Assembly (NCBI RefSeq): GCF_051124815.1
Contig: NZ_CP118485.1
Coordinates: 1,054,001-1,118,000, forward strand
Direction: 5' to 3'
Source of the DNA: Azospirillum sp051124815
Lineage (GTDB): Bacteria; Pseudomonadota; Alphaproteobacteria; Azospirillales; Azospirillaceae
DNA length: 64,000 bases
The position numbers and the translations under genes were made by a program. The stretch's first letter is position 1. Each line of letters starts with the position of its first letter. This document shows positions 1 through 7,887 of this stretch, piece by piece. The notes below the pieces were generated by a model that saw only the letters and a program-made list of their open reading frames with translations, searched no databases and was not told where the DNA came from.

Positions 1-2
1 CC

Positions 3-437
3 CAGGGCGGCCTGAAGGCGCTGGAGACGATGAACCCGCTCGACATCAAGGCCTATCAGTACGACATCGTCTGCAACGGCGTGGAGCTGTCGTCCGGCGC
101 CATCCGTAACCATCTGCCGGAAGTGATGTACAAGGCTTTCGAGATTGCCGGCTATCCGCCGGAGGAACTGGAAGCCCGATTCGGCGGCATGCTGAGCGCG
201 TTCAAGCTGGGCGCACCGCCGCACGGCGGTTCGGCTCCGGGCATCGACCGCATCGTCATGCTGCTGGCCGACGAGCCGAACATCCGCGAAGTCATCGCCT
301 TCCCGCTGAACCAGCGGGCCGAAGACCTTCTGATGCAGGCCCCGGCGCCGGTCGACACCGCCCGCCTGCGGGAGCTGCACCTGAAGCTCGACCTGCCGAA
401 GCCGAAGGTCGCCGCGCCGTCCGCGCCGCAGGCGTAA
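3..437 (+). CDS. aspS: Aspartyl-tRNA synthetase, C-terminal part
   Basis: The reading frame is open from the left edge and ends with TAA, so only the last 144 codons are visible. The class II motif 3 region is present (GIDRIVMLLAD, about 70 residues before the window's midpoint of the fragment), preceded by a conserved YDIVCNGVELSSG segment typical of bacterial AspRS. The enzyme charges tRNA-Asp, and in many alphaproteobacteria also tRNA-Asn, in the cytoplasm. The Ala/Pro-rich tail after the motif is ordinary for the family. A strong terminator follows, so it is transcriptionally separate from rpsB. Confidence 0.93.
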   Translation, partial: QGGLKALETMNPLDIKAYQYDIVCNGVELSSGAIRNHLPEVMYKAFEIAGYPPEELEARFGGMLSAFKLGAPPHGGSAPGIDRIVMLLADEPNIREVIAFPLNQRAEDLLMQAPAPVDTARLRELHLKLDLPKPKVAAPSAPQA

Positions 438-473
438 AGGAACTTTCGCCGGTCTTTGGCGGTTTGGTGAAAA

Positions 474-506
474 GGCCATCCGGACGCTGGTCCGGGTGGC
501 CTTTTT
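474..506 (+). terminator. Rho-independent terminator after aspS
   Basis: A 12-bp stem (474-485 with 490-501, one G-T wobble) closes a 4-base loop and is followed by five T. It ends aspS transcription just before the rpsB promoter. Confidence 0.88.
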
Positions 507-508
507 CC

Positions 509-537
509 TTGTCAACATGCGCGTGCGGGGCTATGTA
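509..537 (+). promoter_or_regulatory. Sigma70-type promoter of rpsB
   Basis: TTGTCA (509-514), a 17-base spacer and TATGTA (532-537) sit directly after the aspS terminator. Transcription would start near 544, giving an rpsB leader of about 135 bases, long enough for leader-mediated control. Confidence 0.65.
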
Positions 538-657
538 AGCGCCGTCGTCAAAACCTCACGCGGGCTGGCGGACCCTCGGTTTTACTCCGATGGCCCGATC
601 CGGTGTCTTCAGCCATGGTTTCCATGCGCCGTCGACAATGCCCGCGGCGGAGCAACC

Positions 658-676
658 GGAAAAAGGGATTTTTTCC
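658..676 (+). promoter_or_regulatory. Hairpin around the rpsB ribosome binding site
   Basis: GGAAAAA (658-664) can pair with TTTTTCC (670-676), leaving the purine-rich Shine-Dalgarno-like stretch in the 5' arm and loop two bases before the rpsB start codon. Folding would hide the ribosome binding site. Confidence 0.4.
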
Positions 677-678
677 AC

Positions 679-1461
679 ATGACCATGCCCACCTTCACCA
701 TGCGCCAGCTGCTGGAAGCCGGTGTCCACTTCGGTCACCACACCCGCCGCTGGAACCCGAAGATGAACCAGTACATCTTCGGCGTGCGCAATGGCGTGCA
801 CATCATCGACCTCGAGCAGACCGTCCCGATGCTGCACCGCGCCCTGCAGGCCGTGCGTGACGTCGTCGCCGGCGGTGGCCGCGTCCTGTTCGTCGGCACC
901 AAGCGCCAGGCCCAGGAGCGCATCGCCGAGGCTGCCGCCAAGTGCGGCCAGTACTACGTCAACCACCGCTGGCTCGGCGGCATGCTGACCAACTGGAAGA
1001 CGATCTCCCAGTCGATCAAGCGCCTGCGCGAGATGGAAGAGCGTCTGGGCGGCGACACCTCGGGCCTGACCAAGCGCGAAGTGCTGGAGCTGACCCGCGA
1101 GCGCGACAAGCTGGAGCGTGCGCTGGGCGGCATCAAGGAGATGGGCGGCCTGCCGGACGTCATCTTCATCATCGACACCAACAAGGAGTCGATCGCGGTC
1201 AAGGAAGCCAACAAGCTGGGCATCCCGGTCATCGCGGTCCTCGACAGCAACTCCGATCCGGACGGCGTGGCCTTCCCGATCCCCGGCAACGACGACGCCC
1301 TGCGCGCCATCGAGCTGTACTGCGACCTGACGGTCGGCGCCGTGCTTGACGGCCTGCAGGCCGAGATGAGCGCCGCCGGCATCGACGTCGGCGCCGCCGA
1401 GGACGCCCCGGCCGAACAGCTGCCGGAGGAAGAGACCGCCGCCGAGACCGCCCAGGCCTGA
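679..1461 (+). CDS. rpsB: 30S ribosomal protein S2
   Basis: The 260-residue product has the S2 core: MRQLLEAGVHFGH near the start, the NPKMNQYIFG segment and PDVIFIIDTNKE in the second half, followed by an acidic Glu/Ala tail common in alphaproteobacteria. S2 binds the small ribosomal subunit and recruits S1. I chose the ATG at 679, not the upstream in-frame start at 496, because S2 homology begins there and the upstream stretch contains the promoter. The protein precedes tsf, the classic rpsB-tsf pair, with an intrinsic terminator between them. Confidence 0.97.
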   Translation: MTMPTFTMRQLLEAGVHFGHHTRRWNPKMNQYIFGVRNGVHIIDLEQTVPMLHRALQAVRDVVAGGGRVLFVGTKRQAQERIAEAAAKCGQYYVNHRWLGGMLTNWKTISQSIKRLREMEERLGGDTSGLTKREVLELTRERDKLERALGGIKEMGGLPDVIFIIDTNKESIAVKEANKLGIPVIAVLDSNSDPDGVAFPIPGNDDALRAIELYCDLTVGAVLDGLQAEMSAAGIDVGAAEDAPAEQLPEEETAAETAQA

Positions 1462-1476
1462 CCCTGACGGTTCAAG

Positions 1477-1517
1477 GGCAGCCGGGCCTTATGACCTATG
1501 GCCCGGCTGCCTTTTTT
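1477..1517 (+). terminator. Terminator/attenuator between rpsB and tsf
   Basis: A perfect 12-bp stem (1477-1488 with 1500-1511), an 11-base loop and six T. It is expected to end most rpsB transcripts; any readthrough would set tsf expression below that of rpsB. Confidence 0.9.
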
Positions 1518-1594
1518 ATGGGTTGCCACCCGTTTTGACTTTGTGACTCAATCCGATCCGCCTGCCGGATCGCTTGGAAGGAAGAGGGCGCAAC

Positions 1595-2527
1595 ATGGCC
1601 GAGATTACCGCCTCGCTCGTCAAGGAACTGCGCGAGAAGACCGGCGCGGGCATGATGGACTGCAAGAAGGCGCTGAACGAGACGCAGGGCGACCTCGAGG
1701 GCGCCGTCGACTGGCTGCGCAAGAAGGGCCTCGCCGCCGCTGCGAAGAAGTCGGGCCGCGTCGCCGCCGAGGGTCTGGTCGCCGTCGCCACCGCCGGCAC
1801 CAAAGGTGCGGTCGTCGAGGTGAACGCCGAGACCGACTTCGTGGCCCGCAACGACAAGTTCCAGGCGTTCGCCGCCAAGGCCGCCGAGCTGGCCCTGACC
1901 ACCGCCGGCGACGTCGAGACGCTGAAGGCCGCGACTTATCCGGGCACCTCGCACACCGCCCAGGACGAGCTGACCAGCCTGATCGCCACCGTCGGCGAGA
2001 ACATGAACCTGCGCCGCGCCGTTACCCTGTCGGTTTCGGCCGGTGTCGTCGTCAGCTATGTCCACTCGGCCATCGCGCCGGGCCTGGGCAAGATCGGCGT
2101 CCTGGTCGCCCTGGAGTCGACCGGCGACACGGCCAAGCTGGCCGATCTCGGCAAGCAGATCGCCATGCACATTGCCGCCGCCCGTCCGGATGCGCTGGAC
2201 ATCGCCGATGTCGACAGCTCGTCGCTGGAGCGTGAGCGCAGCGTGCTGGCCGAGCAGGCCCGCGCTTCGGGCAAGCCGGAGAACATCATCGAGAAGATGG
2301 TCGAAGGCCGCGTCCGAAAGTACTACGAGGAAGTCTGCCTGCTGGAGCAGACCTACGTGATCGACGGCGAGACCAAGGTCCGCAAGGTGGTGGAGAACGC
2401 CGCCAAGGACGTTGGCGCTCCGGTCAAGGTGACGGCCTTCACCCGCTTCGCGCTGGGCGAGGGCATCGAGAAGGCCCAGTCGGACTTCGCCGCCGAAGTC
2501 GCCGCCGCCGCCGGCGGTCAGGGCTGA
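1595..2527 (+). CDS. tsf: Translation elongation factor Ts
   Basis: The 310-residue product opens with the EF-Ts N-terminal domain (MAEITASLVKELREKTGAGMMDCKKAL), which contacts EF-Tu, and has the TDFVARND motif at about residues 78-85 of the core. It exchanges GDP for GTP on EF-Tu. The ATG at 1595 has a purine-rich GGAAGGAAGAG ribosome binding site; the in-frame ATG at 1574 lies upstream of that site and is rejected. The gene sits between rpsB and pyrH, the usual order in proteobacteria. Confidence 0.97.
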   Translation: MAEITASLVKELREKTGAGMMDCKKALNETQGDLEGAVDWLRKKGLAAAAKKSGRVAAEGLVAVATAGTKGAVVEVNAETDFVARNDKFQAFAAKAAELALTTAGDVETLKAATYPGTSHTAQDELTSLIATVGENMNLRRAVTLSVSAGVVVSYVHSAIAPGLGKIGVLVALESTGDTAKLADLGKQIAMHIAAARPDALDIADVDSSSLERERSVLAEQARASGKPENIIEKMVEGRVRKYYEEVCLLEQTYVIDGETKVRKVVENAAKDVGAPVKVTAFTRFALGEGIEKAQSDFAAEVAAAAGGQG

Positions 2528-2594
2528 GACCGCTAAGGTCGAACGCTTAAGGTCCGCGAGCCGAATTCTGAAACAGCAAGGGAGCGTTCCCCCC

Positions 2595-3350
2595 ATGGTC
2601 GAATCCACCGGGACCACCGCACCGACCGAGGACGTCCGCTACAAGCGCGTCCTCCTCAAGGTGTCGGGCGAGGCGCTGATGGGTCAGCGCGACTATGGTC
2701 TGGACCCGGAGATGGTGAACCGCATCGCCAACGAGGTGAAGGCGGTCATCGCACTCGGCGTCCAGGTCTGTCTGGTCATCGGCGGGGGGAACATCTTCCG
2801 GGGTGTGAAGGGTGCGGCGAACGGTATGGAGCGTGCCTCGGCCGACTATATCGGCATGCTCGCCACCGTGATGAACGCGCTCTCGATGCAGAGCGCGCTC
2901 GAACGGATGGGCGTCAGCACGCGGGTGCAGTCGGCCATCCCCATGTCGACGGTCTGCGAGCCCTACATCCGGCGCCGCGCCGTCCGTCACATGGAAAAGG
3001 GCCGGGTGGTGATCTTCGCCGCCGGCACCGGCAACCCCTTCTTCACCACCGACACCGCCGCGGCGCTGCGCGCCTCCGAAATGGGCTGTGACGGTCTGCT
3101 GAAGGGGACGCAGGTCGACGGCGTCTATACCGCCGATCCGAAGAAGGATCCGTCGGCCCAGCACTACGAACGCCTTACCTACATGGACGTCCTGACCAAG
3201 GATCTGCAGGTGATGGACGCTTCGGCGATCGCGCTGTCGCGCGAGAACCACATTCCCATTCTGGTCTTCTCGATCCACACGCCCGGCGCCTTCGCCGAAG
3301 TGATGCAGGGCCGTGGCAAGCACACCATCATAACGGAAGAAAGGGAGTAG
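2595..3350 (+). CDS. pyrH: UMP kinase
   Basis: A 251-residue amino-acid-kinase-fold protein that phosphorylates UMP to UDP in pyrimidine nucleotide synthesis. Visible signatures are LLKVSGEALMG near the N-terminus (phosphate-binding loop), VIGGGNIFRG, and the C-terminal nucleotide-binding GTQVDGVYTADPKKD. A ribosome binding site (AAGGGAG) precedes the ATG. The following gene frr starts four bases after the stop, so the two are probably co-translated. Confidence 0.97.
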   Translation: MVESTGTTAPTEDVRYKRVLLKVSGEALMGQRDYGLDPEMVNRIANEVKAVIALGVQVCLVIGGGNIFRGVKGAANGMERASADYIGMLATVMNALSMQSALERMGVSTRVQSAIPMSTVCEPYIRRRAVRHMEKGRVVIFAAGTGNPFFTTDTAAALRASEMGCDGLLKGTQVDGVYTADPKKDPSAQHYERLTYMDVLTKDLQVMDASAIALSRENHIPILVFSIHTPGAFAEVMQGRGKHTIITEERE

Positions 3351-3354
3351 GCCC

Positions 3355-3912
3355 GTGGCTGCGCCCGACCTATCGGATCTGAAGCGCCGCATGGAAGGCG
3401 CGCTTGAGTCGTTTCGCAAGGAACTGGGCGGTCTGCGTACCGGCCGCGCCTCGTCCAATCTGCTCGAACCGGTGATGGTGGAGGCCTATGGCAGCCGCAT
3501 GCACCTGCGCGAGGTCGCGACGGTTTCCGTACCGGAGCCCCGCCTGATCTCGGTGCAGGTGTGGGACCGCGGCATGACCAAGGCGGTCGAGAAGGCCATC
3601 CGCGACAGCGGGCTGGGCCTGAACCCGCAGGCCGAGGGGCAGGTCATCCGCGTGCCGCTGCCCGACTTGACGCAGGAGCGCCGCGCCGAACTGGCGAAAG
3701 TCGCGCACAAGTACGCCGAGCAGTGCCGCGTCGCCATCCGCAACATCCGTCGCGACGGCATGGACGGCCTGAAGAAGGCCGAGAAGGCCAGCGAGATCAC
3801 CCAGGACGAACACAAGGTCCAGGCGGACAAGGTGCAAGTGCTGACCGATCAGCACATCAAGCTGGTCGACGACTCGCTTGCGCAAAAAGAAAAGGAAATC
3901 ATGCAGGTCTGA
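3355..3912 (+). CDS. frr: Ribosome recycling factor
   Basis: The 185-residue length is exactly that of the family. It splits post-termination ribosomes with EF-G. The conserved N-terminal SFRKELGGLRTGRAS helix, the central domain II and the C-terminal RRDGMDGLKKAEK helix are all seen. The start is GTG, preceded by AAGAAAGGGAG; no nearer in-frame ATG gives the full N-terminal helix. It follows pyrH by four bases and precedes uppS by six. Confidence 0.97.
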   Translation: MAAPDLSDLKRRMEGALESFRKELGGLRTGRASSNLLEPVMVEAYGSRMHLREVATVSVPEPRLISVQVWDRGMTKAVEKAIRDSGLGLNPQAEGQVIRVPLPDLTQERRAELAKVAHKYAEQCRVAIRNIRRDGMDGLKKAEKASEITQDEHKVQADKVQVLTDQHIKLVDDSLAQKEKEIMQV

Positions 3913-3918
3913 TCCGGA

Positions 3919-4659
3919 ATGCGCGACGCGGACGACAACCGGTCCAACACGGCCCCAGGGCATGTCGCCATCATCATGGATGGCAACGGGCGCTGGGCCA
4001 AGGCGCGCGGCCTGCCGCGCACCGCCGGTCACAAGAAGGGCGTGGACGCCGTCCGCCGCACCGTGGAAGCGGCGCGCGAACTTGGCATCGGCACTCTGAC
4101 GATCTTCAGCTTCTCCTCGGAGAACTGGCGCCGGCCGGAGGAAGAGGTCAGCGACCTGATGGGTCTGCTGCGCTTCTACCTGCGCAGCGAGGTTGCCGAA
4201 CTGCACCGGGCGGGCGTCCGCCTGCGGGTGATCGGTGACCGTACGCGACTGTCGGAGGACATCAACCGGCTGATCGACAATGCCGAGGGTCTGACCCGCG
4301 ACAACAAGGTCATGACGCTCGTGGTCGCGCTCAGCTACGGATCGCGCCTGGAGATCGTCCATGCCGCCCGCCGGTTGGCGGAAGAGGTCGCCGCAGGACG
4401 TCTGAAGCCCGAGGCGATCGACGAAGACGCGCTGTCGGCGCGGCTCTACACGGCCGATATTCCGGACCCCGACCTGATCATCCGCACCAGCGGCGAGAAG
4501 CGGATCAGCAATTTCCTGCTGTGGCAGGCGGCCTATGCCGAGCTGGTCTTCGTCGATACGCTCTGGCCCGATTTCACCAAGCGCGATCTGGAGGCGGCGA
4601 TTGAAGAGTTCCACCGACGGGAACGCCGCTTCGGCGCCACCACCGCCGGGTCGCGCTGA
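3919..4659 (+). CDS. uppS: Di-trans,poly-cis-undecaprenyl/decaprenyl diphosphate synthase
   Basis: A 246-residue cis-prenyltransferase that makes the C55-type lipid carrier used for peptidoglycan and surface polysaccharides. The catalytic MDGNGRWAK motif lies near residue 20, followed by FSFSSENWRRP and the C-terminal RTSGEKRISNFLLWQ motif. Starts at ATG six bases after frr. It stands upstream of cdsA and dxr, linking isoprenoid supply and lipid synthesis in one operon. Confidence 0.97.
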   Translation: MRDADDNRSNTAPGHVAIIMDGNGRWAKARGLPRTAGHKKGVDAVRRTVEAARELGIGTLTIFSFSSENWRRPEEEVSDLMGLLRFYLRSEVAELHRAGVRLRVIGDRTRLSEDINRLIDNAEGLTRDNKVMTLVVALSYGSRLEIVHAARRLAEEVAAGRLKPEAIDEDALSARLYTADIPDPDLIIRTSGEKRISNFLLWQAAYAELVFVDTLWPDFTKRDLEAAIEEFHRRERRFGATTAGSR

Positions 4660-4678
4660 CACGCCGGCTTCATCCGAC

Positions 4679-5491
4679 GTGCCGGCCAAGCCATCCAAGG
4701 CAGGGGACCTCAAGGTTCGCGTGCTGTCGGCACTGGTCATGGCGCCGGTCGTGCTGGGCGCCGTCTGGATTGGCGGCTGGGTGTTCCATGCCCTGATCGC
4801 CTTCGGATCGGTGATCGCTGTGTCCGAATGGACCAGCATCGTCCCCAGCGCCCGCCGTCTGCCGGCCCGCATCATGGCGGCGGCCGGCATCGTCGTTGCG
4901 TTGATGGCGCAGATCGCCGCCGGCCCGGCCGCCGGTTTGGGAGCGGCTGCAGCCTTCGCCGTTCTGACAGCCATCATCGGCGGCGGCAGCGACCGCAACC
5001 TGCTCGGGTTTGGCGTCTTCTATGTCGCTGTCGGCATGGCCGGCCTGACGTGGCTGCGCGATCTGCCGGATGCGGGGCTGTCGCTCTTCCTGTTCGTTCT
5101 CATTGCCATCTGGGCGACCGACATCGGCGCCTATGCCGCGGGCCGCAGCATCGGCGGGCCTAAGCTGGCGCCGCGCATCAGCCCGAAGAAGACCTGGGCC
5201 GGCCTGATCGGCGGCATGGCCTCGTCGGCCCTGTTCGGCTGGCTGGTGGCTCTGGCCTTCGGAGCGGCGCGCCCGGACATCGCTTTGGCGGTGGGCGCTG
5301 CCGTCGCCGTGGTCGGGCAGGCCGGTGACCTGTTCGAATCGGCGGTCAAGCGGCGCTACAATGTGAAGGACAGCGGCCAGCTCATTCCCGGGCATGGCGG
5401 CATCCTCGACCGCATCGACGGGCTTCTGGCCGCGGCCCCGGTGCTGGCCCTGTTTCACGCGGCCGTTGGATCGGTTCTGTCATGGTGGTGA
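4679..5491 (+). CDS. cdsA: Phosphatidate cytidylyltransferase
   Basis: An integral membrane enzyme making CDP-diacylglycerol from phosphatidic acid and CTP. Several hydrophobic segments cover most of the protein, and the C-terminal family signature is complete: SAVKRRYNVKDSGQL followed by PGHGGILDRID. The start is uncertain. I use GTG 4679 (270 residues); GTG 4721 and ATG 4739 are in the same frame, and the frame is also open upstream inside uppS. The end overlaps dxr by 10 bases, so translation is probably coupled. Confidence 0.93.
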   Translation: MPAKPSKAGDLKVRVLSALVMAPVVLGAVWIGGWVFHALIAFGSVIAVSEWTSIVPSARRLPARIMAAAGIVVALMAQIAAGPAAGLGAAAAFAVLTAIIGGGSDRNLLGFGVFYVAVGMAGLTWLRDLPDAGLSLFLFVLIAIWATDIGAYAAGRSIGGPKLAPRISPKKTWAGLIGGMASSALFGWLVALAFGAARPDIALAVGAAVAVVGQAGDLFESAVKRRYNVKDSGQLIPGHGGILDRIDGLLAAAPVLALFHAAVGSVLSWW

Positions 5492-6690
5492 AAGCGGGAG
5501 CGGGGCCTGATGCGCCGCGCAGCGTAACGATTCTCGGGTCTACGGGCTCGGTCGGGACGCAGACCGTGGATCTGGTCTCCCGCGATCCGGATCGTTTTCC
5601 GGTGGAGGCGCTGACCGCCAATCGCAACGTCGCGCTGCTGGCCCGTCAGGCCCGGCAGTTGAACGCCCGCTTGGCGGTGGTCGCCGATCCGGCCGCCTAT
5701 GCCGAGTTGAAGAGCCTGCTCTCCGGCACCGGCATCGAGGTCGCCGCCGGGTCCGAAGCGGTTGCCGCCGCGGCGGAGCGTCCGGCCGACTGGGTGATGG
5801 CTGCCATCGTCGGCGCCGCAGGTTTGGAGCCGACGCTCGCCGCCGTGCGGCGTGGCGCCATCGTCGCCTTCGCCAACAAGGAGGTCCTGGTCTGCGCCGG
5901 CGCCTTGATGATGGAGGAGGTGAAGGCCCACGGCGCGACGCTGCTGCCGGTCGACAGCGAACATTCCGCCATCTATCAGGTCTTCGATTTCGACCGCACC
6001 GAAAGCGTCGCCCGTCTGATCCTGACGGCGTCCGGCGGTCCCTTCCGCACCAGGGATCGCGCCTTCATGGCCGCTGCCACGCGGGAACAGGCGGTCGCCC
6101 ATCCGACCTGGGACATGGGCGCCAAGATTTCGGTGGACAGCGCCACGATGATGAACAAGGGGCTGGAACTGATCGAAGCCCACTTCCTGTTCGGCGTCCC
6201 GGAAGAGCGTATCGACGTGCTGGTCCACCCGCAGTCCGTCATCCATTCGCTGGTCGAATATGTCGACGGCTCGGTCCTGGCGCAGCTCGGCACACCCGAC
6301 ATGCGCACGCCGATCGCCTACGCGCTCGGCTGGCCCGCCCGCATCGCCACGCCGGCCGAGCGGCTCGATCTGGTCAAGGCGGCGACGCTGACCTTCGAGG
6401 CCCCCGATCCCGTGCGTTTCCCCGCACTTCGGCTGGCCCGGGCCGCCTTGCAAAGCGGGGGGGGCGCTCCTACTATACTCAGTGCCGCCAACGAGGTGGC
6501 CGTCCAGGCGTTTCTCGACCGTCGGATCGGCTTCCTCGACATCGAACGGATCGTCGAGGAGACGTTGACGGCGTTGCCCCACCGCCCGCTGCGCGATCTC
6601 GCCGCCGTGCGGGAGGCCGACGCGGACGCAAGGCGGGATGCCGCCGGACGCGTTGAGGCCATCGGTGCGACGGCGGTTGGCAGCCGATGA
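5482..6690 (+). CDS. dxr: 1-deoxy-D-xylulose 5-phosphate reductoisomerase
   Basis: A 402-residue enzyme of the MEP isoprenoid pathway (DXP to MEP, NADPH-dependent). The N-terminal nucleotide-binding loop GSTGSVGTQT, the metal-binding PVDSEHSAIYQ, and the active-site stretches SGGPFRT and DSATMMNKGLELIEAH are all present. Starts inside the end of cdsA. Its position one gene after uppS joins the start and a branch point of polyprenol supply. Confidence 0.97.
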   Translation: MVVKAGAGPDAPRSVTILGSTGSVGTQTVDLVSRDPDRFPVEALTANRNVALLARQARQLNARLAVVADPAAYAELKSLLSGTGIEVAAGSEAVAAAAERPADWVMAAIVGAAGLEPTLAAVRRGAIVAFANKEVLVCAGALMMEEVKAHGATLLPVDSEHSAIYQVFDFDRTESVARLILTASGGPFRTRDRAFMAAATREQAVAHPTWDMGAKISVDSATMMNKGLELIEAHFLFGVPEERIDVLVHPQSVIHSLVEYVDGSVLAQLGTPDMRTPIAYALGWPARIATPAERLDLVKAATLTFEAPDPVRFPALRLARAALQSGGGAPTILSAANEVAVQAFLDRRIGFLDIERIVEETLTALPHRPLRDLAAVREADADARRDAAGRVEAIGATAVGSR

Positions 6691-6726
6691 TCCGCGTTCG
6701 AGGCGCTGGAAGGCGCAAGGGTTGAT

Positions 6727-7860
6727 ATGGACGTTATCGGCGGTTTCTGGACCTCGGTGCTGGCCTTTCTGCTGGTCCTCACCGTGCTCGTCTTCGTGCA
6801 CGAGCTTGGTCACTATCTGATCGCGCGCCGCAACGGTGTGCGGATCGAGACCTTCTCCATCGGCTTCGGACCGGAGCTGTTCGGCTTCACCGACCGGGCG
6901 GGCACCCGCTGGAAGTTCAGCGCGCTGCCGCTCGGCGGCTACGTCAAGATGTTCGGCGATGCCGATCCGGCCAGCACGCCGGGCGCCCATCTGACCGCCA
7001 TGTCGGCGGAGGAGCGCGCGGTGTCCTTCCACCACAAGCGGGTGGGGCAGCGTGCGGCGATCGTCGCAGCCGGGCCGATCGCGAATTTCGTATTCTCCAT
7101 CGTCGTTCTTTCCCTGCTGTTCATGACCGCCGGCCAATCCTTCACCCCGCCGGACGTCGGCGGCATTCAGCCCGGCAGCGCGGCGGAACGGGCGGGCATC
7201 CAACCGGGTGACCTGATCCTGTCGGTCGACGGCACCGGGGTTCAACGATTCGAGGAAATCCGGCAGATCGTTTCGATCCGCCCGGGCGAACCTCTCGCCA
7301 TCGAACTGAAGCGCGATGGGCGGGTGATGACCCTGACCGCCACACCGGAGTCGCAGACCGTCACCGACCGACTCGGCAACGCTCACCAGATCGGCCTGCT
7401 CGGGATCAGCCGCGGCAGCGTCGGTATGATGCGTCACGACCCCCTGACTGCGGTCTGGCAGGCGGGACGTGAAGTCGCAGGCATGATCACCGGCACCTTC
7501 ACCGCATTGGGCCAGATGGTCCAGGGATCGCGCGGGACGGAGGAGTTGGGCGGGCCGCTGCGCATCGCCCAGATGTCGGGCGAGGTCGCGCAATCCGGCT
7601 GGTATCCGCTGGTCTGGTTCATGACTTTCCTGTCGGTGAACCTGGGACTGATCAACCTGTTTCCGGTTCCGATGCTGGACGGCGGCCACCTGCTTTTTTA
7701 CGGCATCGAAAAGCTGCTCGGCCGGCCGCTTGGAGCGCGAGCGCAAGAATACGGTTTCCGAATTGGATTGGCCTTGGTATTAACGCTCATGGTCTTCGCC
7801 ACGTGGAACGACCTTGTTCAACTGCGCGTGGTCGATTTCTTCCGGGGACTGGTTTCCTAA
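6727..7860 (+). CDS. rseP: Site-2 intramembrane metalloprotease RseP
   Basis: A 377-residue membrane protease of the M50 family. The zinc motif FVHELGHYLIARRNG lies in the first membrane segment, and the third ligand is in NLFPVPMLDGGHL near the C-terminus. A single PDZ domain (PGSAAERAGIQPGDLILSVDG, roughly residues 125-205) is seen, where E. coli RseP has two. It cleaves membrane-embedded anti-sigma factors and signal-peptide remnants. It lies directly upstream of bamA, the usual pairing. Confidence 0.95.
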   Translation: MDVIGGFWTSVLAFLLVLTVLVFVHELGHYLIARRNGVRIETFSIGFGPELFGFTDRAGTRWKFSALPLGGYVKMFGDADPASTPGAHLTAMSAEERAVSFHHKRVGQRAAIVAAGPIANFVFSIVVLSLLFMTAGQSFTPPDVGGIQPGSAAERAGIQPGDLILSVDGTGVQRFEEIRQIVSIRPGEPLAIELKRDGRVMTLTATPESQTVTDRLGNAHQIGLLGISRGSVGMMRHDPLTAVWQAGREVAGMITGTFTALGQMVQGSRGTEELGGPLRIAQMSGEVAQSGWYPLVWFMTFLSVNLGLINLFPVPMLDGGHLLFYGIEKLLGRPLGARAQEYGFRIGLALVLTLMVFATWNDLVQLRVVDFFRGLVS

Positions 7861-7887
7861 AGCCAGCCCCTTGCCAGGGAGCGTGAT

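Noticed and set aside
496..678. N-terminal extension of rpsB
   Set aside because: It overlaps the promoter and leader, and S2 homology starts at 679.
5455..7746. A 763-codon open frame antisense to dxr and rseP
   Set aside because: A shadow of two confidently identified genes; the translation is low-complexity Arg/Gly/Gln-rich.
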